Positions 8,812 to 17,424 are shown, counted from the first letter of the stretch. The stretch: 64,000 nucleotides of DNA from Ga0077555 sp963761475 (GCA_963761475.1 CAVXGT010000006.1:322149-386148); one strand, 5' to 3'. Translations and numbers: made by a program. The notes: a model not told the origin generated them from the letters alone.

Positions 8812-9002
8812 GATGTTCTACTCCACTCGTGCGACATATAGGGGTGTCGGTGAGCGATGAAAAGGCCTGCCTTTTGACATTCTCTTAGTCGTGAACGACG
8901 TTGCCGTTGCGTTCACCCGCAGCCGTACCATTTCGGTACGGCCGTCAACCAGAACGCGCACCCGCCCCACCCGGGGCGCTCATTCGGATGGAGAATGGCC
9001 CG

Positions 9003-9392
9003 ATGTCCCAAGCCCAGGTTTCCGACCACGTCGCCGCCATCGAGGCCGTCGTAAAGACCTATCTCGACGGTCTCTACGAAGGGGACGTCACCAAGCTCGG
9101 TCAGGCCTTTCACGAAGCATGCCACCTCTATTCCGCGGGGGCGGACGGTGTTGCAGACCTCCCGCGGGCCAAGTGGTTCGAGCTGGTTGCATCACGCACC
9201 TCGCCGCGCGCAGCCGGTCACGCCCGCACCGATCGCATTGTGTCGATCGACCTGAGTGGTCCCGAAACCGCGTTCGTCAAGCTGGAGTGCTCGGTGCCTC
9301 AACGTGACTTCACCGATTACCTCCTCCTCTTGAAGACCGCAGGCGGTTGGCAAATCGTGTCCAAGTCGTTCCGTGCCGTAGCGCGGTCATAG
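9003..9392 (+). CDS. NTF2-like protein (putative lumazine-binding type)
   Basis: About 129 residues matching the cone-shaped NTF2-like fold: 'VEAVVKTYLDGLYEGD'-type first helix (here IEAVVKTYLDGLYEGD), 'LGQAFHEACHLYSAG', and the closing strands 'DYLLLLKTAGGWQIVSKSF'. Relatives include isomerases, hydrolases and ligand binders; the function cannot be told from sequence. ATG 9003 is chosen because the homology begins there; ATG 8988 is an alternative. It lies between two L,D-transpeptidase genes on the opposite strand. Confidence 0.72.
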   Translation: MSQAQVSDHVAAIEAVVKTYLDGLYEGDVTKLGQAFHEACHLYSAGADGVADLPRAKWFELVASRTSPRAAGHARTDRIVSIDLSGPETAFVKLECSVPQRDFTDYLLLLKTAGGWQIVSKSFRAVARS

Positions 9393-9400
9393 ACGAACAA

Positions 9401-9442
9401 CGAAAAAAGGGACCAGCCACGGTTTTGCGCGTCTGGTCCCTT
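9401..9442 (-). terminator. Terminator of the second L,D-transpeptidase
   Basis: Perfect 10-bp inverted repeat AAGGGACCAG (9407-9416) against 9433-9442 with a 16-nt loop. On the minus strand it runs into TTTTTTCG (9401-9408 complement). It lies between two convergent genes. Confidence 0.75.
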
Positions 9443-9486
9443 GCTCGTCGTTGTGAGTGCAGTGACGGACGTCTGTGGCGGGCTCC

Positions 9487-10290
9487 TCAGCGCGCGGCCG
9501 AGGCCGTCTTGTTCGGTGAGGCGTTGATCACCACGACCTTGGTGCCGATACCGACCCGTTGCGCCAGGTCGACGACGTGCCGGTTGTGCATGCGGAAGCA
9601 GCCGGACGAAGCTGCCCGACCGATCGAGCGCGCATCGCTGGTGCCGTGGATGCGGTAGAGCGTGTTGCCGAGATAGAGTGCCTTGGCGCCGAGGGGGTTC
9701 CAAAGGCCACCAGTCATCTTGACCGGGAGTTTTGGATCGCGCTGGCGCATCTCGGCCGGCGGGTGCCAGTCGGGCCAAGACGCCATCCGGCTGATCTTTT
9801 CCTCGCCGGCCCACGCAAAGCCTTCTCTGCCGACCGACACCGGGTAGACGTAGGCCTGTCCGCCATCGCGCACCAGGTAGAGACGCCGCGCCGCCGTGTC
9901 GATCACGACAGTGCCGGGCTTTTGGGTTGTCTGGTATTCGACCGTCTTGGGGGAGCGGGGCTCGAGATCAGGCTTGGGGCCGCCTTCGACGATCGCTGGT
10001 CCCTTCGGCATTGCCTGAGGCTTTGCCGGCTTGTCCTCGTCTTCATCATCATCGGACCACCAAAAGCTTCCGGGCGCACCGAGGCCTGCCGAAAGTCCGG
10101 CGGGAGCAGGGGAGCCCTTGGCCTTGGATTTTTTCTGTTTGGCCGACGGCGAGTTGGCGTTCACGCCAGCTCCCGCATCCGGCTTGTACATTTCAAGAAT
10201 GTTCGGCTGGTGCCAAGGCACCCAGGATTGGGATTGAGCCGGCAGTGCAGCGGCCACCAATAAGCCGGCCGATAGTGCGAAACGATACAT
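9487..10290 (-). CDS. L,D-transpeptidase (YkuD domain), exported, paralogue of 8017-8811
   Basis: A 267-residue protein with a signal peptide (residues 1-21, 'LPAQSQ'), a Lys/Pro/acidic linker that includes a run of Asp/Glu at about residues 79-86, and a C-terminal YkuD domain. The active site is 'IHGTSDARSIGRAASSGCFRM', with His and Cys present. The start has a GAGGGG site eight bases upstream. The linker differs completely from that of the paralogue while the catalytic domain is very similar, which suggests the same chemistry with different placement in the envelope. Confidence 0.9.
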   Translation of the reverse strand: MYRFALSAGLLVAAALPAQSQSWVPWHQPNILEMYKPDAGAGVNANSPSAKQKKSKAKGSPAPAGLSAGLGAPGSFWWSDDDEDEDKPAKPQAMPKGPAIVEGGPKPDLEPRSPKTVEYQTTQKPGTVVIDTAARRLYLVRDGGQAYVYPVSVGREGFAWAGEEKISRMASWPDWHPPAEMRQRDPKLPVKMTGGLWNPLGAKALYLGNTLYRIHGTSDARSIGRAASSGCFRMHNRHVVDLAQRVGIGTKVVVINASPNKTASAAR

Positions 10291-10411
10291 CGGTTGAGCC
10301 CCTCGCTATATGCGGGCCCCTTGGTAAACTCGCACGAGTGATCACGGCCACTCGCCTTTGCCGATATGGTTACTTTGCCGGCCCTTTAGAAAGAGCGGTC
10401 GAGGCAGTGGC

Positions 10412-11158
10412 TCACTTGCGCAGAAAGTGCCACGTGCCGTCGGCTCCGATGCCGATCCGCCAGTAGTCGTAGACGCCGCGCTCGCGCATGGACTTGAGCG
10501 CCGGCTCTGGCACGAGTGCCTTCAGTTCGGCGCCTTCGCTATCGGTCAGGTCCTTGATGCCAGACTCTGCAAACCGCGGCCAGACATAGACGCGATTGTT
10601 CTCCGGATCCGGCCCAAGTGGCACGGCGACCCAGCGGCTTGCCAGCAGCTTGCCGATCATCGCCAACAGATCCACATCCGCCTGCACCTTCGCCAGTTGC
10701 TTCAAACCGTCCATTGCATCGAGAGCGTCCCCGTCCGCGATGACCGGTCTGATTTCGTTGAGCTCGACGGCCAGTCTGAGATCCTCGACCTTACCCGACC
10801 TTACGGCTTCGAGAATGGTTGCGCGCATGTCGGCGGCAGGAGCGGGCAGACCATTCCCGCCTCTGTCGGCTTGCTGCGAATTTTCTGCCACCAAATCGGA
10901 TTGAGGCGGCGTCAAGTCTTGTGCGATGACACGATCGCTCGCATAGACAAGAGGCGAGATGCTCAGTAGCAGTAGAATGGGCAACAACAGCGGGGCCGAC
11001 CGCCACGCCCTGTAGGCGTGCGGAGAAGGTCTGGAAGGGGACAAGGGCGTTGAAGCAGCATAGGGGGGGCGGCATGGTTGGGCGGCGCGGCCAAACAGGC
11101 ACGACAGTGATCGCCTGTTGGTGTCCGCGACCAGGCTCGGGGGCGTAATGGGGTTCAT
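10412..11158 (-). CDS. Putative exported protein of unknown function (start uncertain)
   Basis: The C-terminal 180 residues look like a real protein: a hydrophobic leader 'LLLPILLLLSISPLVYAS', then a helical mid-part ('MRATILEAVRSGKVEDLRLAVELNE') and an end domain 'VPLGPDPENNRVYVWPRFAESG' to 'YWRIGIGADGTWHF'. I recognise no named family. The start is a problem: no ATG or GTG lies close before the leader. Candidates are TTGs near 11,040 and 10,990, or the ATG at 11,158, which would overlap the divergent LysE gene. A small indel near the C-rich stretch at 11,060-11,070 is possible. Treat the 5' boundary as open. Confidence 0.5.
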   Translation of the reverse strand: MNPITPPSLVADTNRRSLSCLFGRAAQPCRPPYAASTPLSPSRPSPHAYRAWRSAPLLLPILLLLSISPLVYASDRVIAQDLTPPQSDLVAENSQQADRGGNGLPAPAADMRATILEAVRSGKVEDLRLAVELNEIRPVIADGDALDAMDGLKQLAKVQADVDLLAMIGKLLASRWVAVPLGPDPENNRVYVWPRFAESGIKDLTDSEGAELKALVPEPALKSMRERGVYDYWRIGIGADGTWHFLRK

Positions 11159-11819
11159 TCCAAATCCGCTCATCATTCCCGTGGGCTTCATCATCGGTGT
11201 TCTCATTGCATTGCCTACGGGTCCGATCAACCTGCTGGGCCTCCAGCGCGCCGCTGAACGGGGGTTTTTTGGTGGTCTGGCCGCCGGCATCGGAATCATG
11301 CTGGGCGATGGATTGATCGCAATTGTGGCCGCCATGGGTGTGAATGCGGTCTCAGGCGCCCTGCGCCTCTACCGGACGGCAATCCAGATTGTTGGCGGCC
11401 TCGCCCTGATCGGTGCAGGTCTCAAGCTGTTTCTCACCCCGACCACTTTTACCAGCCACCTCGAATCGGCTGGGACCACTCTCGGCGATTTCGCCTGGGA
11501 TATCCCGAAGCACTTCTTCTTGACCATCACCAATCCCGGCGCCGTCCTGAGCCTGATCGCCATCATCGGCGGCGCCAGTTCGTTCGTCGAGGTGGCCTCC
11601 GTCCCGGACGCCATCGCCATAACGCTGGCAATTATGGGCGGCAGTTTCGTCTATTGGCTGGTCGTCTCGCACCTCATCAATCGGGTGCGTCATCGTCTCT
11701 ACGGCGATTTGATGGGGCGCCTCAACCGCATTGCCGGCTTGCTGCTGATCAGCTTCGGCTGCGTGCTGATCGGCGAGATGATCATGAAACATCTGGGCGT
11801 TGGCAGCCTGATGCCATAG
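11148..11819 (+). CDS. LysE-family amino-acid exporter
   Basis: About 223 residues with six predicted membrane segments. The N-terminal 'ALPTGPINLLGLQRA' is the LysE/RhtB signature, and 'HFFLTITNPGAVLSLIAIIGG' is the mid-protein Asn-Pro block shared by the family. These proteins export amino acids or small amines. The ATG at 11148 fits the family's short N-terminus; a GTG at 11118 would add ten residues. Its stop codon is the first three bases of an interspersed repeat motif (see 11817-11831). Confidence 0.8.
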   Translation: MGFIPNPLIIPVGFIIGVLIALPTGPINLLGLQRAAERGFFGGLAAGIGIMLGDGLIAIVAAMGVNAVSGALRLYRTAIQIVGGLALIGAGLKLFLTPTTFTSHLESAGTTLGDFAWDIPKHFFLTITNPGAVLSLIAIIGGASSFVEVASVPDAIAITLAIMGGSFVYWLVVSHLINRVRHRLYGDLMGRLNRIAGLLLISFGCVLIGEMIMKHLGVGSLMP

Positions 11820-11831
11820 AGCCTGATCGGC
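11817..11831 (+). repeat. Short copy of interspersed motif TAGAGCCTGATCGGC
   Basis: Fifteen bases identical to 21482-21496, where they begin a 132-bp palindromic element. In both places the leading TAG is the stop codon of the upstream gene. After base 15 this copy does not follow the longer element clearly, so it may be degenerate or partial. Confidence 0.55.
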
Positions 11832-11887
11832 GGGGGCGGAACTCTGCGTCAGTCCACCAGCACCACGCTGTAGTTCGGCGCGTGGCC

Positions 11888-12160
11888 TTACTGATGAACC
11901 TGGTAGAGCGTGAACTCGCCCGAGCGCACCCGCTCGACGAGGCCTCCCGTCAATTCTGCCACGGCATCCTCGCCGTAAGCCGCCACCAGATCCGACAGCG
12001 CCGTGTAGATGGCAGCGTACGCCATCAGCTCCGGCTTGATGCCGCTGGTTGCACCGATTTCCCACGCCTCGAGAATGCAATCGAGTGCGCGCAGACTGTC
12101 ATCGTCACTGTTCGCGAGACCAAGCCCCATGGCCATTCCCATCATTCCAGGCCACCGCAA
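11888..12160 (-). CDS. Small conserved-looking protein of unknown function
   Basis: An 80-90 residue acidic, mostly helical protein with balanced composition ('DDDSLRALDCILEAWEIG', 'ELMAYAAIYTALSDLVAAYGEDAVAEL'). I recall similar unnamed proteins in alphaproteobacteria but no family name. Five ATGs crowd the start (12160, 12145, 12142, 12136, 12130) and none has a convincing ribosome-binding site, so the first ten residues are uncertain. It ends in a gap downstream of the convergent LysE gene. Confidence 0.55.
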   Translation of the reverse strand: MRWPGMMGMAMGLGLANSDDDSLRALDCILEAWEIGATSGIKPELMAYAAIYTALSDLVAAYGEDAVAELTGGLVERVRSGEFTLYQVHQ

Positions 12161-12360
12161 TCTGCAGAAAAATGCCTTGCCGGTGGTTCCCTCGTCATGG
12201 GCTGCCTAACATGCCGAATGCGATCGTGTGGGATTTGCAACAAAAACGGTAAACGTGTGTGCATGGCTGCTCCGCGCGTCCTCGCAACGCTCGGTCAATC
12301 ATCGGTACAGACATAATCGTTAGTGCTCTCGCCGTGCGCGAGAGAGGCACTGGAGCGACG

Positions 12361-12807
12361 TCAAGGAACGTTCTTTGCCAACGTGTCGGCGATCTGTGCC
12401 CCTTCGGCGAGGTATCGGCCAATCGCCGTCTGGGCCGTCGGCGTGCACGATTGGTAGGTGCGGCTGTAGCTGCGGTAGCCATTGTTGAATTTGCGCGTCA
12501 GCATGGCGCGGCGCAAAGGTGATCCACCGTCTGCTTGCAGAATGTCGCGCATTCGGTCACGCCACAACTGCCGGTCGTTCTGACCGCACAATTCTCGCAG
12601 ATAATGAATAGCCCCCAGGATCTCGCTCAGCCGCGACAGCTTTTCGTCGTAGGGCTTTGCGTCCTCGGGTCGAAGTGCCGCAGGCGTTTCGATCAGGCCG
12701 GCAGGCGGTAGCGCTGACGGGGCAGTCGGCGTCTGAGCGACCGCCGGCAAAGCCAGGCTGCCTGCCAGCATGAAGCTCACTCCAAGGCCCGCCAACCAGA
12801 TCCGCAA
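12361..12807 (-). CDS. TIGR02301-family exported protein
   Basis: A 148-residue protein with a signal peptide (residues 1-24, 'ALPAVAQ') and the TIGR02301 pattern 'YDEKLSRLSEILGAIHYLRELCG' followed by 'WRDRM-IL', 'FN-GYRSY' and a second Cys in 'YQSCTP'; the two cysteines could pair in the periplasm. The family is alphaproteobacterial and uncharacterised. The start is a TTG at 12807 with a GGAG site eight bases before it. It follows a NUDIX gene on the same strand, a neighbour pairing I recall from related genomes. Confidence 0.8.
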   Translation of the reverse strand: MRIWLAGLGVSFMLAGSLALPAVAQTPTAPSALPPAGLIETPAALRPEDAKPYDEKLSRLSEILGAIHYLRELCGQNDRQLWRDRMRDILQADGGSPLRRAMLTRKFNNGYRSYSRTYQSCTPTAQTAIGRYLAEGAQIADTLAKNVP

Positions 12808-12950
12808 GAGATGACTCCATTTCTGTCCGGCGATGATGCACCAGCCGACGCATCATCTTAGACGAGTCGCCCTCGATCCGCCGAGCCACGGGGCACCCTC
12901 GCCGAAGAAGCTTTCACTGCCACCAGTTCGTGACCTGTGCAAGGCAGGCC

Positions 12951-13415
12951 TTACCTGTGCCCCTGCACCAACGCTGCGGCCTTCTCGATCAACCCCCTGG
13001 CGCCATCAGTCATCGCCAGTCCCCCGATGTTGTCGAGGTCGAAGAAACCTGTGGCGCGGCAGTCGTCGGCGGGGCTTGGTTCGCCGGCAAGCCAGAGGCC
13101 GAAATGTACTGCAATGACGTAGTGCACTGCGACGAGGCCCGGCCCTGCACTGACGGAGGTTGGCTGGTGCTGGATCACCTCGTGCAGGTCGACGAGACCG
13201 AGGATTCGGGCCTCGATCCCCGTTTCCTCGCGGACTTCTCGTCGTGCCGCCTCCCGTGCCGCTTCCCCCGGCTCGACATGGCCGCCCGGCAGACTCCACA
13301 GCCCGACCATGGCGCCCTTGCCGCGCTCGCCGAGGAGGATCTTGCCGTCGCGAAAGATGGCGGCACTGGCAGCCAGCCGCGGCCAGCCTGTATTGCGCTC
13401 GGAGGTCTGCGTCAT
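12951..13415 (-). CDS. NUDIX hydrolase (ADP-ribose pyrophosphatase-like)
   Basis: A 154-residue enzyme with a complete Nudix box: 'GHVEPGEAAREAARREVREETGIEA' spans residues 44-68 and holds the REx2EE glutamates. It cleaves nucleoside diphosphates linked to another group; the exact substrate cannot be read from sequence. It is probably co-transcribed with the TIGR02301 gene downstream (143-nt gap) and diverges from the SRAP-like gene. Confidence 0.88.
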   Translation of the reverse strand: MTQTSERNTGWPRLAASAAIFRDGKILLGERGKGAMVGLWSLPGGHVEPGEAAREAARREVREETGIEARILGLVDLHEVIQHQPTSVSAGPGLVAVHYVIAVHFGLWLAGEPSPADDCRATGFFDLDNIGGLAMTDGARGLIEKAAALVQGHR

Positions 13416-13562
13416 GGTGGCGGATTTGGTCCTGCGTGTTCGTCGCCCCGCTCGAATGACGGTGCGTTTGTGCTATCAGGCGACCGATCGGCACCGCGCG
13501 TCAACCGTTGAGGGAGTGGATCCGTCGACGGTTGCCGATTCCGAGGGGCCATGGAGGAGCCG

Positions 13563-14219
13563 ATGCCGACCCGCTACAGCCTGACGTCCAGCCCAGAGGT
13601 CGTACAGACGGCATTCGAGTTGCCGTCGATCGAACCGTTCCCACCCCGCCGTGCCATCGCGCCGACCGAGCCGGTGCTGATCGTGCGTCGTGGGCTGCGC
13701 ACCGCGCGCGAAGCATGGCTGGTTCGCTGGGGCCTGATTGCCGGTTGGATGAAGGACCCGACGGCTATGTCGACGCTGTTCGTGGCCCGCGCCGAGACCG
13801 CGCACGAAAAGCCCTCGTTTCGAGGTGGACTGCGTCATCGCCGCTGCCTCGTGCCGGCCGATGGCTTCTACGCTTGGAGTGGCGAGAAGGGCGCTCGTAT
13901 GGCGCATCATTTCACGCTCCGCTCGGGTGGCGTCATGGCCATGGCGGGGATCTGGGAGCACTGGATCGGCGCCGACGGCAGCGAGCTTGAAAGCATGGCC
14001 ATCCTGACTGTGGCCGCCAACCCGGACGTAGCACCTGTCACCGAGCGCATGCCGGTCCTGCTCGAGCCATCGGATTGGCCTGCATGGCTGGATGCCAGCG
14101 CCGGCAAATCGACCAGCATCATGAAGCTTCTGGCGCCGCCTCCCGCCGGCGGGCTCGTCGCAGCCAAGGTCGAAGGGTCTCTCCCGCGCGCACGCCTCAA
14201 AGGCACGGGCGCTCCTTGA
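13563..14219 (+). CDS. SRAP (YedK/HMCES)-fold protein without the active-site residues
   Basis: About 218 residues that follow the SRAP fold block by block: 'RYSLTSSPE' at the N-terminus, 'RRAIAPTEPVLIVR', 'LVRWGLIAGWMKD', 'ARAETAHEKPSFR', 'RRCLVPADGFYAW', 'AMAGIWEHW', 'AILTVAAN' and 'ERMPVLL'. SRAP proteins shield abasic sites through Cys2 with a conserved Asn, Glu and His. Here Cys2 is Pro (MPTRY for MCGRY), the Asn before 'AR-ET' is Val, the Glu of 'DGFYEW' is Ala, and the His before 'RMP' is replaced (VTERMP). The ATG at 13563 follows a GGAGG site. It may bind DNA ends or act as a non-covalent paralogue. Confidence 0.8.
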   Translation: MPTRYSLTSSPEVVQTAFELPSIEPFPPRRAIAPTEPVLIVRRGLRTAREAWLVRWGLIAGWMKDPTAMSTLFVARAETAHEKPSFRGGLRHRRCLVPADGFYAWSGEKGARMAHHFTLRSGGVMAMAGIWEHWIGADGSELESMAILTVAANPDVAPVTERMPVLLEPSDWPAWLDASAGKSTSIMKLLAPPPAGGLVAAKVEGSLPRARLKGTGAP

Positions 14220-14385
14220 GCCGCGCCGGTCCAGCCGCCAGAGGGCAGGGCGCGCCACGCGTCATCTGGCTGATCGCCATTGGCACGCCGCGGCGGCTTC
14301 GGCTATGGAAAGCTCCAGGCCGCGAGGCAGGGGGCCGCCGATCGGGCGGCTCCGGGCCCGCCGAGCAAATGCCGGACGAGCAGCA

Positions 14386-14874
14386 ATGGCGAGATCTTCC
14401 ACCCAGTCCAGCACCGTGGTCCTGGGGCGCATGTTCGCAGCCCCCGTGGCCACCGTCTTCGCCGCACTGGTGGAGCCCGATCTGCGTGAGCGCGTCGGCC
14501 TTGCCGGCAGCGACCGCGTCATCCTGCACGAGGCAAGCGATTGCCGCGTCGGCGGGCGGGACCTCCTGCGTTTTGGCCCCCGCACCAATCCCCGCTTCGC
14601 CGTCGAGTGCCTCTATCACGACATTCTCGCCCCGGTGCGGATCGTTGCCAGCGAGATCTTTTCGGCAGCCGGCGAGCGCCACGCCATCGGCTTGACCATG
14701 TGGGAGCTGGAGCCGAGGGGCGAGCGGACCCAGCTCCGCCTCACCGCCCACCTCGTCCTGCTGCAGGGCCTGACCTCATCCGACATCGCCCGCATGCGCC
14801 ACGAAACCCTGTTGGACGCGCTCGAGCGCTTTCTTGAGGGCGCGGCTGATCGCGGAGCCGGCGACCAGGCGTAG
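14386..14874 (+). CDS. SRPBCC/AHSA1-family protein
   Basis: About 162 residues with the START/Bet-v-1-like pattern: 'FAAPVATVFAALVEPDLRERV' at the N-terminus, a 'GGRDLLRFG' turn, 'FAVECLYHDILAPVRIVASEIF', 'TMWELEPRGERTQLRLTAHL' and a C-terminal helix 'MRHETLLDALERFLEGA'. Members bind hydrophobic ligands or help Hsp90-type chaperones. ATG 14386 is where the domain starts; the longer frame from 14305 encodes an Arg/Pro-rich leader that looks non-coding. Confidence 0.7.
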   Translation: MARSSTQSSTVVLGRMFAAPVATVFAALVEPDLRERVGLAGSDRVILHEASDCRVGGRDLLRFGPRTNPRFAVECLYHDILAPVRIVASEIFSAAGERHAIGLTMWELEPRGERTQLRLTAHLVLLQGLTSSDIARMRHETLLDALERFLEGAADRGAGDQA

Positions 14875-15069
14875 AATGGCGTCGGGCCATGCTTGACCGG
14901 CAGCGCGGCAACGGGCGATCCGGTCCCAGGTCCCGTCACGTTTCCCGGCGTGGGGATTGTATGTGTCGCGATCGTGCACTAATTCGTGCTGATCGTGGGT
15001 GGACGTACACCAAGACCGGCGTCGGCCAAAGTGACAGCGACCGCGGCCCTTCATCATCGGGAGATCGAA

Positions 15070-16287
15070 TTGGACAGTGTTCTCATCATTGGCGCAGGCG
15101 CCGCCGGCTCCGTAACCGCCCAGAAGTGTGCCATGAACCGCGATGTGTTCAAGCGCATCCACCTGGCATCCCGCCGTCTGGTGAGCTGCGAGGCCGTGGC
15201 CAAGCGCTGCAAGACCCCGATCGAGATCAGCCAGGTCGACGCCGACAACGTCGCCGAGACGGTGGCGCTGATCCGCAAGGTCAAGCCCGACCTCGTCATC
15301 AACATGGCACTGCCCTACCAGGATCTGCCGATCATGGATGCCTGTCTCGAGACCGGCGTCCACTACATGGATACTGCCAACTACGAGCCCCGCGACGTCG
15401 CCAAGTTCGAGTATTCCTGGCAGTGGAAGTACCAGGACCGCTACAAGGCGAAGGGCATCATGGCGATCCTCGGCTGCGGCTTCGATCCCGGCCAGTCGAA
15501 CATCTATTGCGCCTACGCCCAGGAGTTCCTGTTCGACGAGATCGAGACCATCGACATCATCGACTGCAACGACGGTAGCCACGGCAAGGCCTTCGCCACC
15601 AACTTCAATCCGGAAATCAACCTGCGCGAGGTCACCCAGCCCGGCAAGTACTGGAAGGATGGCAAGTGGATCGACATCGATCCGCTCTCGATCGCCTGCA
15701 TGATCGACTACCCCGAGGTCGGCCCGCGCAAGTCCTACCTGATCTATCACGAGGAGGAGGAGAGCCTCGTCGAGAACATCCGCGGCCTGAAGCAGATCCG
15801 CTTCTGGATGACCTTCTCCGACAACTACATCAAGCACCTTGAAGTGCTCCAGAACGTCGGCATGACCCGCATCGATCCGGTCATGTACAAGGGCAATCCC
15901 GTGATCCCCATGGAGTTTCTGAAGGAACTGCTGCCGGCGCCCTCGTCGCTGGGCGAGAACTATACGGGCCGCACCTCGATCGGCTGCATCTTCACCGGCA
16001 AGAAGGATGGCAAGGCCAAGCGCGCCATCATCTACAACGTCTGCGATCACGCCCACTGCTATGCCGAGACCGGCGCCCAGGCCGTGTCCTACACCACGGG
16101 CGTACCCCCGGTCGTCGGTGCGATGATGTTGTTCAAAGGTGCCTGGAAGAAGCCCGGCGGCGTCTATAACGTCGAGCAGTTGCCCTCCAAGCCCTTCATG
16201 GACGAGATCGGCAAGCAGGGCCTGCCGTGGCATATGAAGGAGATGTCGGCAGGCGATCAGGCGGAATTGTTTGCGGTGAAGACTTGA
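15070..16287 (+). CDS. Carboxynorspermidine synthase (saccharopine dehydrogenase family)
   Basis: About 405 residues. The N-terminal Rossmann motif 'VLIIGAGAAGSV' is followed by family blocks 'QVDADNVAETVALI', 'NMALPYQDLPIMDACLETGVHYMDTANYE' and 'LGCGFDPGQSNIYCAYA'. The enzyme condenses aspartate semialdehyde with a diamine using NADPH, giving carboxy(nor)spermidine, which a PLP decarboxylase turns into a triamine. The start is a TTG at 15070 with GGGAGA eight bases upstream, which puts the Rossmann strand at residue 3 as in relatives; the longer frame from 14986 adds 28 unlikely residues. No decarboxylase gene lies nearby. Confidence 0.85.
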   Translation: MDSVLIIGAGAAGSVTAQKCAMNRDVFKRIHLASRRLVSCEAVAKRCKTPIEISQVDADNVAETVALIRKVKPDLVINMALPYQDLPIMDACLETGVHYMDTANYEPRDVAKFEYSWQWKYQDRYKAKGIMAILGCGFDPGQSNIYCAYAQEFLFDEIETIDIIDCNDGSHGKAFATNFNPEINLREVTQPGKYWKDGKWIDIDPLSIACMIDYPEVGPRKSYLIYHEEEESLVENIRGLKQIRFWMTFSDNYIKHLEVLQNVGMTRIDPVMYKGNPVIPMEFLKELLPAPSSLGENYTGRTSIGCIFTGKKDGKAKRAIIYNVCDHAHCYAETGAQAVSYTTGVPPVVGAMMLFKGAWKKPGGVYNVEQLPSKPFMDEIGKQGLPWHMKEMSAGDQAELFAVKT

Positions 16288-16318
16288 GCCCTGCCGCGGC
16301 GAAAGCGACATTGAGTTG

Positions 16319-16352
16319 GGCTGGCACCGTCCTTGGTGCCGGCCATTCTCTT
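16319..16352 (+). terminator. Possible terminator after carboxynorspermidine synthase
   Basis: Ten-base inverted repeat with one G-T wobble (GGCTGGCACC, 16319-16328, against 16335-16344), 6-nt loop, then ATTCTCTTTG. It lies between two convergent genes. Confidence 0.5.
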
Positions 16353-16366
16353 TGCACAGCGGCCGC

Positions 16367-17260
16367 TTATTGATTCAAAAGAATGATCACGCCGATCACG
16401 ATCAGCGCGATGCCGGCGCCCTCGCGCGAGACCAGCCCTTCCTTGAACAGGCTCCTTGAAATGAGGCCGGCAAAAAAGATCTCGACCAGCGCCAGCGTCC
16501 GCACCTTGGCTGCACTCGTCAGCGCAAAAGCCAGGAACCACATTTGCGAGGCAAACGCCCCCATGAAGCCGGCTATGATCGACTGCCGCCACGCGCCGAA
16601 GATAGCTCTGAGCGTCTTGCGATCGAACAGACCCAGGTAGACCGACAAGAACGCCACCTGCATCATCAATCCGAGCACGACGGTCGACGTGGCGCCGACG
16701 ACGAAGTTCTCGTGATTGAGCTCCAGGATGCCGCCGCGGTAGCCGACCGCCGAGGCGCCGAACATGGCGCCGGCAGCCAACCCCAGCAAGATCGGCCGCA
16801 ACCCGAGGTTCTCCAGCCCGCCCTTCTTGGGCCACGACATTACGAGCACGCCCGCTGTTGCGATCAGGATGGCGGCCGCCAGCGGCAGTGTCAGATGGTC
16901 GCCGAGGAAGATCAGGCCGAACAAGGCGACGTGCACCGGCTCGATCTTGTTCAATGCGGTGATCAACACGAACGACTTGTCTCGCATTGCGGCGAGGAGC
17001 ATGGCGGTCGCGGCAAACTGGGTGGAGGCGCCAGCCAGCGTCCACGCGATCATGGAAGGCGTCGGACGCGGGATGGGGTAGCCCGTCACGATGAGCACGC
17101 CGGCGAGGAACAGAAGCGCAAATGGTAAGCCGAACAGGAAGCGGACGTGTGTGGCGCCGATGGTGCCTATGGTGGCCGTCAGCTCGCGCTGCATCACGTT
17201 GCGCAGAGTCTGTCCGCCGGCCGCCAACACGGTGAAGACGGCCCATAGCCAGCTTGTCAC
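16367..17260 (-). CDS. EamA/DMT-family transporter
   Basis: A 297-residue integral membrane protein with about ten hydrophobic segments in two repeats, typical of drug/metabolite transporters. A feature of the family is the end-of-helix 'ALNKIEPVHVALFGLIFLGDHLT', where a Glu-Pro in one helix precedes the next. The start is a GTG at 17260 with GGGAGCGG seven bases upstream. Substrate unknown. It is convergent with the carboxynorspermidine synthase gene. Confidence 0.8.
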   Translation of the reverse strand: MTSWLWAVFTVLAAGGQTLRNVMQRELTATIGTIGATHVRFLFGLPFALLFLAGVLIVTGYPIPRPTPSMIAWTLAGASTQFAATAMLLAAMRDKSFVLITALNKIEPVHVALFGLIFLGDHLTLPLAAAILIATAGVLVMSWPKKGGLENLGLRPILLGLAAGAMFGASAVGYRGGILELNHENFVVGATSTVVLGLMMQVAFLSVYLGLFDRKTLRAIFGAWRQSIIAGFMGAFASQMWFLAFALTSAAKVRTLALVEIFFAGLISRSLFKEGLVSREGAGIALIVIGVIILLNQ

Positions 17261-17424
17261 ATTCCGCTCCCAAGTTTGGTGTCACCCGAAGTGCTGGGGC
17301 CGAGCATAGGCCGCCACTGGGCGGGCAAGACAAGCGTTTTGATTGTCACGGGCGCCAACACGTGTCCCGGCGTGGCGTGCCGGTTGCCGGATTGAGCTTT
17401 GGATGGGCAGAGAAGAGGTGTCGA

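Noticed and set aside
14776..16311. 511-codon minus-strand frame
   Set aside because: Antisense to carboxynorspermidine synthase; it only reflects the high-GC codon pattern.
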